Shown: positions 17,040 to 25,482, counted from the first letter of the stretch. The stretch is DNA of 64,000 bases from an uncultured Tolumonas sp. (GCF_963676665.1 NZ_OY781368.1:62001-126000); one strand, 5' to 3'. Notes: a model not told the origin generated them from the sequence alone. A program made the numbers and translations.

Positions 17040-17420
17040 CCAAAATTCTTCTATCGAAGCATACGATTTCAATATTCGTCCTTGCGACGGAATAAAGCCA
17101 TTTGTGATGCATTACAAACCAAATTCGCAGTTATGGGCTCTGACATCGACCAACCAATGACTTTACGTGAGTATAAATAAATCATGATGGCCAAGTAGAG
17201 TCAGTATTCATCGGTACATAGGTAGGTAATGTCTCCAGCCCATTTTTTATTCGACTGACTGGCATGGAAGTTCTATTTCAGCTGGTTTTCTGCAACTAGT
17301 AGGTTGAGATCATTCTGTGTGGAGGCTTTGAATTTACGGGCTGCGGTTGCTCGTGATCATTGTCTATTCAAGGTTGCAGCCACTGTTTTCTGGTTATAGA
17401 GCAGATAATCGTCTGGCTAA
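17040..17420 (-). pseudogene. IS3-family transposase (OrfB) relic A
   Basis: The minus strand retains scattered pieces of an IS3-family OrfB in shifting frames: VAATLNRQ, ATAARKFKAST, LNLLVAENQLK, NKKWAGDITYL and [12 protein letters not shown]. Stops and shifts are frequent. The same segments occur in relic B at 19020-19720, so these are two copies or two halves of the same element type. The stretch from 17421 to 17646 holds no recognisable gene. Confidence 0.6.
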
Positions 17421-17646
17421 GGTGCGCCACTGCTGCTTTTGTGGGCTAACAAAATAGGCGTGAAGCGACCCCTTCAAGGATATAAATTATTTTGTTAATC
17501 CACCACTTTTCTCTGCTTGAAATGCGTGAATAACTTGTTGATCAAGACTTTGTGATCTACAGATAAAACAGTGGAAACAAGGCAAAAAGCAGCTACTAGG
17601 TTTTTTAAACAATATGGATCTTGGCTCGTGCTGTACTTATCTTTGC

Positions 17647-17811
17647 TCATTGTGATATTTGAGATTTGTACTTGCTGATAATGCTTTCTTTGGTCATAGG
17701 GAGTTCAAAAACAGCTGGCCTTATACCTTCAAGTCGAAGGCTTGCAGCATAGTTACGAGCACGAATTTTCGCCGCAAATGCTTGTTTTTCTTCTAAGGAT
17801 TGTTTGTTCAT
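17647..17811 (-). CDS. YhfG-like small antitoxin of Fic toxins, orphan
   Basis: A 54-residue frame, MNKQSLEEKQAFAAKIRARN, then YAASLRLEGIRPAVFELP. It fits the YhfG family (short N-terminal helix, N.xASxRLEG motif, Leu-rich end), which in enterobacteria precedes and restrains the Fic AMP-transferase. AGGTG lies six bases upstream of the ATG. No fic gene follows: the downstream region is relic IS3 sequence, so the toxin was probably lost. Solitary antitoxins of this type may protect against related toxins elsewhere. Confidence 0.6.
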   Translation of the reverse strand: MNKQSLEEKQAFAAKIRARNYAASLRLEGIRPAVFELPMTKESIISKYKSQISQ

Positions 17812-17992
17812 CGCTAGCACCTAAAAAGAGCCCTGACGGATTATAAACATACCCACCGATGCAGGATATAACTTCGACTTGTGGGCCCACGAAGTGGTCC
17901 CACACTAAGTTTTTGTTAAATGTCTTGTCTAGCATCTGGTTTACACCTATAGTTTATGCGCATTATTTATACGCATTTTAAATGGTGAAACT

Positions 17993-18238
17993 ATGAGAAA
18001 CTCATACAGCACACAAGCACCTAAAAAAGCAACCAACCTTAGCTTGAATAGTGAGTTATTAGCTGAGGCTAAACGCTTGAACATCAATCTTTCTGCAACA
18101 ATGGAAAAAGCGCTTATTCAAGAAGTTCATGAACGGAAGAAGGCAGAATGGCTAAAACAAAATATTGAAGCTATCAGTGCTTGCAATGAACTTACTGAAA
18201 AACATGGACTATTTTCTGATTCATTTCGAGCATTCTAA
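17993..18238 (+). CDS. ccdA: CcdA-family antitoxin
   Basis: An 81-residue antitoxin. The N-terminal ribbon-helix-helix (KKATNLSLNSELLAEAKRLN, then INLSATMEKAL) binds operator DNA. The C-terminal half (WLKQNIEAISACNELTEKHG) plus the GLFSDSFRAF tail is the CcdB-binding segment typical of the family. The TAA overlaps the ATG of ccdB by one base. The promoter should lie in 17812-17992, where a TTATGCGCATTATTTATACG tract is found just before the gene. The pair is oriented opposite to the other cassette genes, which is common for toxin-antitoxin cassettes. Confidence 0.88.
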   Translation: MRNSYSTQAPKKATNLSLNSELLAEAKRLNINLSATMEKALIQEVHERKKAEWLKQNIEAISACNELTEKHGLFSDSFRAF

Positions 18239-18555
18239 TGTCACAATTTACGTTATATAGAAATCCCGATAAAGCCACGGCCACCACATATCCATTTTTC
18301 GTTGATGTGCAAAGCGATCTCTTAGAAAACTTGAATACACGTTTGGTTATCCCGTTAACGCCAGTAGAGCTAATAGAAAAGAAAGCGCCAAGTCATTTAT
18401 GCCCGATCATCCATTTGGATGAAGGTGACTTCGTGATCCTGACACAACAGACGACGAGTGTGCCAACCAAGATCTTGATTGAGCCAACGCATGATCTGAG
18501 TACGTTTCGGGATGAAATTATTGCTGCGATCGATTTTTTGATCACTGGAATTTAA
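18238..18555 (+). CDS. ccdB: CcdB-family gyrase-poisoning toxin
   Basis: A 105-residue CcdB. It opens MSQFTLYRNPDKATATTYPF, has VQSDLLENLNTRLVIPL and ends with the DEIIAAIDFLITGI helix. The last residues resemble the gyrase-contacting WGI-type end of E. coli CcdB but with TGI, so the usual Trp is replaced. The family traps DNA gyrase on cut DNA. It is coupled to ccdA. Length is normal, so the toxin is probably intact; the change at the third-last residue could alter activity. Confidence 0.88.
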   Translation: MSQFTLYRNPDKATATTYPFFVDVQSDLLENLNTRLVIPLTPVELIEKKAPSHLCPIIHLDEGDFVILTQQTTSVPTKILIEPTHDLSTFRDEIIAAIDFLITGI

Positions 18556-18605
18556 ATCAGCAACCAATAAAATCTCTTTTGGAATAATAGAAATAATTCT
18601 CACAA

Positions 18606-18665
18606 GCATTTACTTCGACTTAAATGGCGGCACATTGTGCTGTCCAATTTCAAGTTTTGTTAAGC
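18606..18665 (-). repeat. attC-like site 4
   Basis: The minus strand opens GCTTAAC (fits RYYYAAC), and the TAA inside it is the stop codon of higA, a frequent cassette layout. The centre is GCACA-T-TGTGC. The closing box (GTAAATG) is degenerate. Confidence 0.5.
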
Positions 18666-18959
18666 TGTAAGCGAGGTAAGATTCAGAGGATGAACATTTG
18701 AAAGATTCAACGTTTGACGGGCTTGCCATAATTCATAGTTATCTTGCATGGCAAGCCAGCTTTCAGGTGTACGACCTAGCACTTTAGATAGCCGCAATGC
18801 CATTTCTGGCGTGACTGAATTTTGACCTTTCAGAATGCGGCTTAATGTTGATGCAGCAACACCGAGGTGGGAGGCAAGATTGCGACAACTGATGCCATAG
18901 GGTTCTAAATAAATAGACTCAATAAACTCACCAGGGTGAGGAGGGTTATACATTGCCAT
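18660..18959 (-). CDS. higA: HigA-family antitoxin
   Basis: A 99-residue XRE-type antitoxin of the HigA/VapI family. It begins MAMYNPPHPGEFIESIYLEP, and the helix-turn-helix follows (CRNLASHLGVAASTLSRILK, then GQNSVTPEMALRLSKVLG). In the higBA order the toxin precedes the antitoxin; here only the last codons of higB remain, ending in TAATG overlap with this ATG. The gene probably lacks its own promoter now, unless one lies in the adjacent IS3 relic. The stop codon lies within attC-like site 4. Confidence 0.85.
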   Translation of the reverse strand: MAMYNPPHPGEFIESIYLEPYGISCRNLASHLGVAASTLSRILKGQNSVTPEMALRLSKVLGRTPESWLAMQDNYELWQARQTLNLSNVHPLNLTSLTA

Positions 18960-19012
18960 TAGTTGTGGTAATCCTCATAGTTAAGGATGTACGCATTACC
19001 ATCCTGAAACTC
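18959..19012 (-). pseudogene. higB: 3' end of a higB toxin gene
   Basis: On the minus strand the frame reads FEFQDGNAYILNYEDYHN then TAA, matching the C-terminus of HigB toxins (F.DGxAYxVxxxDYH). The TAA shares a base with the higA ATG. Upstream of about 19012 the sequence turns into the IS3-family relic, so the toxin was truncated by that element. Confidence 0.65.
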
Positions 19013-19014
19013 AA

Positions 19015-19720
19015 ATGATCTAGCTCAGCGATATTGGACACACGGATAAGCTATTTTCTGTTGTTCAAATTCATCTGGACTTTTGTAATCTAAATAACTG
19101 TGTAAACGCTGTCGATTGTAATCAGCTTCAATATATTCGAATATAATTTCTCTCATTTGAACTCGCGTTTCAAATCTTTCTTCATGGATCGCTTCTACTT
19201 TCAAGCTATGGAAAAACTTTACGAACAGGCATTATCGTAACAACAGCCTTTTACACTCATGTTGCATTTTAATTGGTGGTCACGTAACAGTGTTTGATAA
19301 TCGTGAGAACAATATTGGCTTCCTCTATCACTCTGCATGATGACACCTTTTGGGTGTTTACGACGGAACAACGCCATCTGTAATGCATCACAGACTAAGT
19401 TCGCATTCATGCGTTTTGACATCGACCAGCCAATGACTTTACGTGAGTACAAATCAATCACGATGGCTAAATAAAGCCAGCCTCATCAGTCCACAAGTAC
19501 GTTATATCGCCGATCTATTTTTGATTCGGCTGACTGGCATGAAAGTTCTGTACAGCAGGTTTTCTGCAACTAGTAAGTTGTGAACTCTCGATATGATTGC
19601 TTCCGCTCTACCTTGAGCGGCCATTCCTTTTGCAGCAAATATCATCGTGGATCTTGATGATTTCTTATGCGGATAACAAATCTCTTCGCTCAATTAACGT
19701 CTTAAGATAAGCCAGATACA
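19015..19720 (-). mobile_element. IS3-family element relic B
   Basis: Degenerate Orf[41 protein letters not shown] and [15 protein letters not shown] are readable at 19219-19461. FFHSLKVEAIHEERFETRV, then ADYNRQRLHSYLDYKSPDEF in shifted frames cover 19030-19205. Upstream pieces (LLVAENLLYRTFMPVS) reach 19700. Parts of the DDE core (Asp, and the S.KG..YDNA region) survive but several frameshifts make it inactive. It truncates higB. Bases 19721-19962 are AT-rich and hold no gene I recognise. Confidence 0.7.
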
Positions 19721-19962
19721 AGAAAAAACAATCTACAGAGGCGAGGGAATACACTCTAAATGTTCCATTTCAGAACATATTTTTATGGAAATTTAGAAAA
19801 ATCATAGGAGAGATTGCAGTAGAAGTGCAAAGACGAATTGGCCACATAAAAGCATTTTAAGTTGAATTAATTGACATAAATCACGAAATAACATAGTTTA
19901 AATATGAAATATCTCTATGTACTATGGTGTAAGTAAGAGTGTTAAGACGCTAATTAACAGGT

Positions 19963-20012
19963 ACGGCCTTCTAAGCCGTGGGTCACAGGTTCGATTCCTG
20001 TAGGGCGTACCA
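19963..20012 (+). tRNA. 3' half of tRNA-Arg(UCU), 5' half missing
   Basis: The anticodon stem-loop ACGGC-CTTCTAA-GCCGT, variable region, T-arm (ACAGG-TTCGATT-CCTGT), acceptor strand AGGGCGT and CCA end are present. A matching 5' acceptor (ACGCCCT) and D-arm are not found in the preceding bases. Homology begins at the anticodon stem, a classic tyrosine-recombinase crossover point, so this is likely an island attachment remnant next to intact tRNA genes. Confidence 0.6.
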
Positions 20013-20056
20013 ACGATGAGTTGTTCGCTTTAAGTGGTAAGGCAACACAGTTCGAT

Positions 20057-20133
20057 GGTGGCTATAGCTCAGTTGGTAGAGCCCCGGATTGTGATTCCGG
20101 TTGTCGTGGGTTCGAGCCCCATTAGCCACCCCA
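20057..20133 (+). tRNA. tRNA-His(GUG)
   Basis: A 77-base gene with the extra G at -1 typical of tRNA-His, acceptor GTGGCTA/TAGCCAC, D-arm TAGCTCAGTTGGTAGAG, anticodon GTG in loop ATTGTGATT context, T-arm GTGGGTTCGAGCCCCAT and an encoded CCA. All stems pair. It lies in a cluster with tRNA-Leu. Confidence 0.95.
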
Positions 20134-20148
20134 TTTAAAGAATACAGC

Positions 20149-20233
20149 GCGGAAGTGGCGAAATTGGTAGACGCACCAGATTTAGGTTCTGGCGCCGCAA
20201 GGTGTGAGAGTTCGAGTCTCTCCTTCCGCACCA
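20149..20233 (+). tRNA. tRNA-Leu(UAG)
   Basis: An 85-base class II tRNA with acceptor GCGGAAG/CTTCCGC, anticodon TAG in the loop TTTAGGT, a long variable arm (GCGCCGCAAGGTGT) and an encoded CCA. It is 15 bases after tRNA-His and followed by an intrinsic terminator. Confidence 0.95.
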
Positions 20234-20251
20234 TTCTTTAGATAAAACAAT

Positions 20252-20276
20252 AAACCAGCGCAAGCTGGTTTTTTTG
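20252..20276 (+). terminator. Intrinsic terminator after the tRNA cluster
   Basis: The stem AACCAGC-GCAA-GCTGGTT is followed by seven T residues. Confidence 0.9.
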
Positions 20277-20324
20277 TGCCCGGAATTCCTACGCAACTAA
20301 ATCAGTTACATTGAGATGAAAAAA

Positions 20325-20346
20325 AACCGGAGAAATATCTCCGGTT
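20325..20346 (-). terminator. Intrinsic terminator of eptA
   Basis: The stem AACCGGAG/CTCCGGTT is followed on the minus strand by a run of eight T, about 30 bases after the eptA stop. Confidence 0.85.
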
Positions 20347-20375
20347 CAAATTAATCCAAGCGTTTGGCTCGTCAG

Positions 20376-22004
20376 TTAGCTGTTTCTACGACAACCAGAA
20401 ATAAGATCTAATTCTGGTTTATAAGTGGATGTTGCCACGCCAGTTAAACTCAGCAAACTATGCGACAAATAATCTTGAGATACTTGTTTACTCTGAGCTT
20501 CTTTACGTAAGCAATCGGTATCGATCTGTTTTTCTTTGGCGTAGTTATCAGATAACCATAGCAATCCAGGCACATGCGTTTGCTCTTCAGGCGCTAACGC
20601 GTAAGGTGTGCCATGCAAATACAATCCTTTTTCGCCCAACGATTCACCGTGATCTGACATATACAACATGCTGGTGTTGTATTCGCTGCTATTCGCTTTT
20701 AATAAGGCGATCACTTGCGACAACATGTAATCGGTATAAGCAATCGTGTTGTCATAGGTATTGACCAGCTCATCATGCGAACAATTTTGAATGTCACTGC
20801 GTTCACAATCAGGAGTGAAAATACGATGGGAAGCAGGATAACGTCGGTAATAAGTTGGACCATGGCTACCGATCAGATGTAATGCAATTAAGGTATCTTT
20901 TCCTTTTGCTTCTGCCAGTAAGCGTTTTAATTCCGGTAACATGATTTCGTCAAAACAATAGGTGCCATCACACAGTGGCGACTTCGTTTTAATATCAATA
21001 TTAAGTGTAGGAACACGTGCGCAGACGCCTTTACAGCCGCTGTCGTTATCGATCCATTGAACATTTAACCCAGCACGGTGGATCACATCCAACACGTTAT
21101 CCTGTGTTTCAGCTCGGCTTTCATCATAGTTTTTTCGCCCCATAAATGAAAACATGCAAGGAACGGAAACTGCGGTTGCTGTGCCGCAAGAAGAAACATG
21201 GCGGAATGAGATGAGCCCATCTGGTGCGGTAAAACGGTTGGTGTCACGTGAATAACCGTTGTATTGATAGTTCATCGCCCGTGCGGTTTCACCTAACACC
21301 ATCACGGTCATTTGTGGTTTTGTTACCGTCGGGGGGACGTTTTTTTTCGCATCTAACCCTAATTGTTGATACACCAGCGGTGTCGTGAAATACGTTTCTT
21401 TGACGTATTTATAACCACTCCAGGTGTATTGGGTTGGTACGATATATTTTTGCAAAAACTTATTGTTTCGGCCAACAGAGGCATAATCCTGATAATAGAA
21501 GAACGCAATGATCAGTAACCCGAGTAGAGAAAGGCTGATAACGGCGAACTTAGTCAAAACCTCTTTCAGCAAAGGGCGATAGATGATTTTTGTTCTTGCA
21601 ATCAAAAATGCAGGGATGATACCCGTCAGCAGAAAACAGATAATCAACGAAGGGTTAAGATAACTCGAAGCTTCAGACATATTGGTCTGTGCTGAGTTTT
21701 TTATCATCCCGTAGTCAAACACTGTGCCGTAGGTTAGACCAGCATAAGCAACCAGTGAAGACGTGAGAACTAAAGCGATAAATATAGGTTTACTAAGGTA
21801 TTTTATCGTAAATAGTGAAAACAGAATGTTTAATGCAAACAAAACAAACAAAGGGATTGAGATAATAAAGCCTGTTTTGACATTCTCAATTGAGTTCAAA
21901 ACTTTCCATGATTCCCGAAAGAATGGATAGTTTAGAATTAATGTAAAATAACTTGCCAATAACAATGTAAGGTACTGACTTTTAAGTTGAAATCTCAATT
22001 TCAC
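20376..22004 (-). CDS. eptA: Lipid A phosphoethanolamine transferase (EptA/MCR-like)
   Basis: A 542-residue inner-membrane enzyme. Five hydrophobic helices lie in the first 170 residues, followed by a periplasmic alkaline-phosphatase-like domain. Catalytic signatures: GETARA (Glu239 metal ligand), SSCGTATAVSVPCMFS with nucleophile Thr275, DNDSGCKGVC, HLIGSHGPTYYRRYP and MSDHGESLGEKGLYLHGTP. The Cys residues pair as in the family. It transfers phosphoethanolamine from phosphatidylethanolamine to lipid A. Several stretches match what I recall of MCR-3 of Aeromonas origin, a link to polymyxin susceptibility. The start is GTG 22004. It is monocistronic with its own terminator, in core sequence just outside the island. 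Confidence 0.92.
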   Translation of the reverse strand: MKLRFQLKSQYLTLLLASYFTLILNYPFFRESWKVLNSIENVKTGFIISIPLFVLFALNILFSLFTIKYLSKPIFIALVLTSSLVAYAGLTYGTVFDYGMIKNSAQTNMSEASSYLNPSLIICFLLTGIIPAFLIARTKIIYRPLLKEVLTKFAVISLSLLGLLIIAFFYYQDYASVGRNNKFLQKYIVPTQYTWSGYKYVKETYFTTPLVYQQLGLDAKKNVPPTVTKPQMTVMVLGETARAMNYQYNGYSRDTNRFTAPDGLISFRHVSSCGTATAVSVPCMFSFMGRKNYDESRAETQDNVLDVIHRAGLNVQWIDNDSGCKGVCARVPTLNIDIKTKSPLCDGTYCFDEIMLPELKRLLAEAKGKDTLIALHLIGSHGPTYYRRYPASHRIFTPDCERSDIQNCSHDELVNTYDNTIAYTDYMLSQVIALLKANSSEYNTSMLYMSDHGESLGEKGLYLHGTPYALAPEEQTHVPGLLWLSDNYAKEKQIDTDCLRKEAQSKQVSQDYLSHSLLSLTGVATSTYKPELDLISGCRRNS

Positions 22005-22160
22005 TCTGTGACCTGTTTAAGTATGCCAATGATGCGTGACTATAGTGTAAACGACCAACCTTAACAGAGAATTAAGTCGGGATTTTAATTTTTAAATAAC
22101 GATAAATTTCGGTATTTGTGATGAGGCGAGGGGATTAAATTGCGTGTTCGAATTAAAGAC

Positions 22161-22187
22161 AAACCCTGGCAAAAAATACCAGGGTTT
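22161..22187 (-). terminator. Hairpin terminator after pycB
   Basis: The stem AAACCCTGG/CCAGGGTTT has a 9-base loop, 18 bases after the pycB stop. No long T-run follows on the minus strand. Confidence 0.6.
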
Positions 22188-22204
22188 ATTCGGGTGATAG
22201 GAAA

Positions 22205-24016
22205 TTAACCTTCGATTTCGATTAAAACATCACCTGGGTTAACGCGATCGCCTTTAGCAACGTGAACCGCTTTTACATTACCCGCGATTGGCGCCAGAAT
22301 TTCACTTTCCATCTTCATCGCTTCAGTAACCAGCAGCGGTTGACCTGCTTTCACTTTGTCACCCACATTGACCAGCACATCAACAATGTTACCCGGCATT
22401 GCAGTGCTGACATCACCTGGTGCTGCCGCTTGTTTACGTTTGTTGCTGGCACCTGAACCTACATAAGCATTCAGTGGTTCAAAAACGACCTCTTCTGGCA
22501 AACCATCGATCGACATGTAGAAATGGCGTTTATTGTCACTCTTAATACCGATCCCGGTAATGTCGATATGATAGCTTTCGCCATGCACATCAATCACAAA
22601 TTCGGTTGGCATGCCTTCTTTCGCTACAGGTTGTTCTGCGGCTGTACCTGGAATTGGTAACAAGGCTTCTGGTACCAAAGTACCGGCATCACGTTCGCTC
22701 AGGAATTTACGGCCAATATCCGGGAACATGGCGTAAGTCAGCACATCTTCTTCTGTTTTTGCCAGTGCACCGATCTCAGTACGTAACTTAGCCAGTTCTG
22801 GTTTTAGCAGGTCAGCAGGGCGAACATCGATCACTTCTTCCTTACCGATCGCCTGATGTTGTAACGCCGTATCTACTGGTGCTGGTGATTTACCATAGCG
22901 ACCTTGCAGATAGAGTTTTACTTCATTGGTGATGGTTTTGTAACGCTCACCAGCTAATACGTTGAATACCGCCTGAGTACCCACGATCTGAGAGGTTGGT
23001 GTTACCAGTGGTGGGTAACCCAGATCTTTACGTACTTTCGGGATCTCGTTAAACACTTCGTTAATGCGATTCAATGCACCTTGTTCTTTCAGCTGGTTTG
23101 CCAGATTGGAAACCATGCCACCGGGCACCTGATTGACCTGAACACGGGTGTCCACGCCCGTGAAATCACTTTCGTACTGATGATATTTTTTACGCACCGC
23201 ATGGAAATACATACCGATTTCCTGCAGTAACTCCAGATCTAAACCAGTGTCGTATTCAGTGCCGCGCAGTGCTGCAACCATTGATTCAGTGGCAGGGTGG
23301 CTGGTGCCCCAAGCCATGCTGGAGATAGCGGTGTCGATATTATCCGCACCCGCTTCGATCGCTTTCAGCTGACACATAGTGGCAACGCCAGCGGTATCGT
23401 GGGAATGAACGAAAATTGGCAGCGATACGGCGGCTTTCAGTGCTTTGACTAATTCGCCGGTGGCAAACGGTGTTAATAAACCGGCCATGTCTTTGACTGC
23501 GATAGAATCAACGCCTAAAGCGACTAATTCATGCGCCTGTGCCACAAACGCTTCGGTGGTATGCACTGGGCTGGTGGTGTAGCAGATAGTGCCCTGAGCA
23601 TGTTTACCGACTTTTTTAACCGCTTTGATTGCGGTGGCCAGATTACGCACATCGTTCATGGCGTCAAAAATACGGAAAACATCAATGCCATTTTCAGCAG
23701 CTTTAGCCACAAACGCTTCGACCACATCATCGCTGTAGTGGCGATAGCCCAGCAGGTTCTGACCACGCAGCAGCATTTGCAGACGCGTGTTTGGCAGCGC
23801 TTTCCGCAGCTGACGCAGACGTTCCCACGGATCTTCTTTCAGGAAACGAACACAAGCATCAAACGTAGCACCACCCCAGACTTCCAGTGACCAGTAGCTG
23901 ACCTGATCCAGCTTGCTACAGATTGGCAGCATGTCTTCAGTGCGCATGCGGGTCGCCAGCAACGATTGGTGGGCATCTCGCAGAATAGTGTCTGTAACCG
24001 TAATTTTTTTACTCAT
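22205..24016 (-). CDS. pycB: Pyruvate carboxylase subunit B / oxaloacetate decarboxylase alpha
   Basis: A 603-residue carboxyltransferase with biotinyl domain. The N-terminal TIM barrel begins with TVTDTILRDAHQSLLATRMR (metal and substrate binding) and includes HSHDTAGVATM. The conserved carboxylase domain follows, and the C-terminus has the biotin attachment motif EAMKMES with the target Lys near 568. In Na+-pump organisms the same protein is the oxaloacetate decarboxylase alpha subunit, which needs beta and gamma membrane subunits; none are here. Instead a biotin carboxylase gene lies 50 bases upstream, giving the two-subunit pyruvate carboxylase arrangement of pseudomonads. It would make oxaloacetate from pyruvate. 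Confidence 0.85.
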   Translation of the reverse strand: MSKKITVTDTILRDAHQSLLATRMRTEDMLPICSKLDQVSYWSLEVWGGATFDACVRFLKEDPWERLRQLRKALPNTRLQMLLRGQNLLGYRHYSDDVVEAFVAKAAENGIDVFRIFDAMNDVRNLATAIKAVKKVGKHAQGTICYTTSPVHTTEAFVAQAHELVALGVDSIAVKDMAGLLTPFATGELVKALKAAVSLPIFVHSHDTAGVATMCQLKAIEAGADNIDTAISSMAWGTSHPATESMVAALRGTEYDTGLDLELLQEIGMYFHAVRKKYHQYESDFTGVDTRVQVNQVPGGMVSNLANQLKEQGALNRINEVFNEIPKVRKDLGYPPLVTPTSQIVGTQAVFNVLAGERYKTITNEVKLYLQGRYGKSPAPVDTALQHQAIGKEEVIDVRPADLLKPELAKLRTEIGALAKTEEDVLTYAMFPDIGRKFLSERDAGTLVPEALLPIPGTAAEQPVAKEGMPTEFVIDVHGESYHIDITGIGIKSDNKRHFYMSIDGLPEEVVFEPLNAYVGSGASNKRKQAAAPGDVSTAMPGNIVDVLVNVGDKVKAGQPLLVTEAMKMESEILAPIAGNVKAVHVAKGDRVNPGDVLIEIEG

Positions 24017-24066
24017 TCTCTACTCATCCTCTTCCGGTTAACGGCCTGTCGACCGGTGTGAAATTG

Positions 24067-25482
24067 TTATAATCCAGCGTATGCCGCAATTGCTGTTGCA
24101 ATCGCTAAAGCCAACTGTTCCGGTCTGCGTTTTTCTGAATACTCCAGCAGTTCGGGATGCTCTTCCACAAAGCTGGTATTAAAACGACCGGTTCTGAATT
24201 CAGGATTACGCAAAATTTCCTGATAATATGGCGTTGTGGTTTTGACACCGTGTAAACGCATATCGTCCAGGGCGCGCAATCCGCGGGCTAAAGCTTCTTC
24301 CCAGGTCAACGCCCAAACCACCAATTTCAGACACATCGAATCATAATGCGGTGGGATCACATAACCGGTATAGATGGCGGTATCGGTGCGAACACCAGGG
24401 CCACCGGGCGCGTAATAGCGCGTGATCTTGCCGAAAGAAGGGAAGAAATTGTTTTTCGGATCTTCGGCGTTAATTCGGAATTGCAACGCAAAACCATGAT
24501 ACTGAATATCTTCTTGCTTGATTGACAGCGGCAGGCCGGAAGCGATGCGGATCTGTTCACGAACGATGTCGATACCCGTGATTTCTTCGGTGATGGTATG
24601 TTCTACCTGCACTCGCGTGTTCATTTCCATGAAATAAACTTCGTCGTCGGCCAGCAGGAATTCAACAGTACCGGCATTTTCATAACCGACCGCTTTGGCT
24701 GCGCGTACTGACAATTCGCCGATATACGCACGCTGTTCTGGTGTCAGCTGTGGGCTTGGCGCAATTTCAATCAGTTTCTGGTTGCGACGCTGAATAGAGC
24801 AGTCACGTTCAAATAAGTGAACTGTGTTACCAAAGCTGTCGGCCAGAATTTGAGCTTCAATGTGTTTTGGATTAACGATACATTTTTCCAAAAACACTTC
24901 TGCTGAACCGAAGGCTTTAGTCGCTTCAGAAATAACACGCGGGTAAGCCTGCTCCAACTCTTCCTGAGAGTTACAGCGACGAATACCACGACCACCGCCA
25001 CCGGAGGTTGCTTTCAGCATCACTGGGTAACCAATGCGAGCCGCTTCACGAATGGCTTCTGCCAGATCCGCCAGATTACCTTCAGTGCCCGGCGTGCAGG
25101 GAACACCCGCCGCAATCATACTGCGACGTGCTTCGGTCTTATCGCCCATGCGGCGGATCACTTCGGCACTTGGGCCAATGAATTTGATACCGTGTTGCTC
25201 GCAAAGCTCAGAAAAATGAGCATTTTCTGACAGGAAGCCGTAACCAGGATGCAGAGCATCACAACCGGTCTCTACTGCCAGACTGACCAGACGTTGCGGG
25301 CTGAGATAGCCGGCGAGTGGATCTTGTCCAAGGCTATAGGATTCGTCGGCGCGTTTTACATGTAGTGCGTGGCGGTCAGCATCGGAATAAACAGCAACCG
25401 AGCGGATCCCCATTTCGGCACAAGCACGCACGATTCGAACGGCGATTTCACCCCGATTGGCAATCAGAATTTTTTTTATCAC
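24067..25482 (-). CDS. pycA: Pyruvate carboxylase subunit A (biotin carboxylase)
   Basis: A 471-residue ATP-grasp biotin carboxylase. It starts KKILIANRGEIAVRIVRACA and has the glycine-rich ATP loop KATSGGGGRGIRRC. The metal/bicarbonate region (EMNTRVQVEHTITEEITGID) and the C-terminal AccC-like domain follow. It carboxylates biotin carried on PycB. The start is GTG 25482 with GGAGG in front. It is a second AccC-type protein distinct in context from acetyl-CoA carboxylase, since no accB is adjacent. It is divergent from the LysR-type regulator, which probably controls it. Confidence 0.87.
   Translation of the reverse strand: MIKKILIANRGEIAVRIVRACAEMGIRSVAVYSDADRHALHVKRADESYSLGQDPLAGYLSPQRLVSLAVETGCDALHPGYGFLSENAHFSELCEQHGIKFIGPSAEVIRRMGDKTEARRSMIAAGVPCTPGTEGNLADLAEAIREAARIGYPVMLKATSGGGGRGIRRCNSQEELEQAYPRVISEATKAFGSAEVFLEKCIVNPKHIEAQILADSFGNTVHLFERDCSIQRRNQKLIEIAPSPQLTPEQRAYIGELSVRAAKAVGYENAGTVEFLLADDEVYFMEMNTRVQVEHTITEEITGIDIVREQIRIASGLPLSIKQEDIQYHGFALQFRINAEDPKNNFFPSFGKITRYYAPGGPGVRTDTAIYTGYVIPPHYDSMCLKLVVWALTWEEALARGLRALDDMRLHGVKTTTPYYQEILRNPEFRTGRFNTSFVEEHPELLEYSEKRRPEQLALAIATAIAAYAGL

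Noticed and set aside
17753-17935. Minus-strand 60-residue frame
   Set aside because: It overlaps the YhfG-like gene and its leader in another frame and has no ribosome site or family match.
19983-20234. Minus-strand 83-residue frame across the tRNA genes
   Set aside because: It is the antisense of tRNA-Arg/His/Leu; such frames (RLELSHLAAPEPKSG type) are well-known false proteins.
22205-24016. Na+-pumping oxaloacetate decarboxylase alpha subunit
   Set aside because: No beta or gamma subunit gene is adjacent, while a biotin carboxylase and LysR regulator are; PycB is the better reading.
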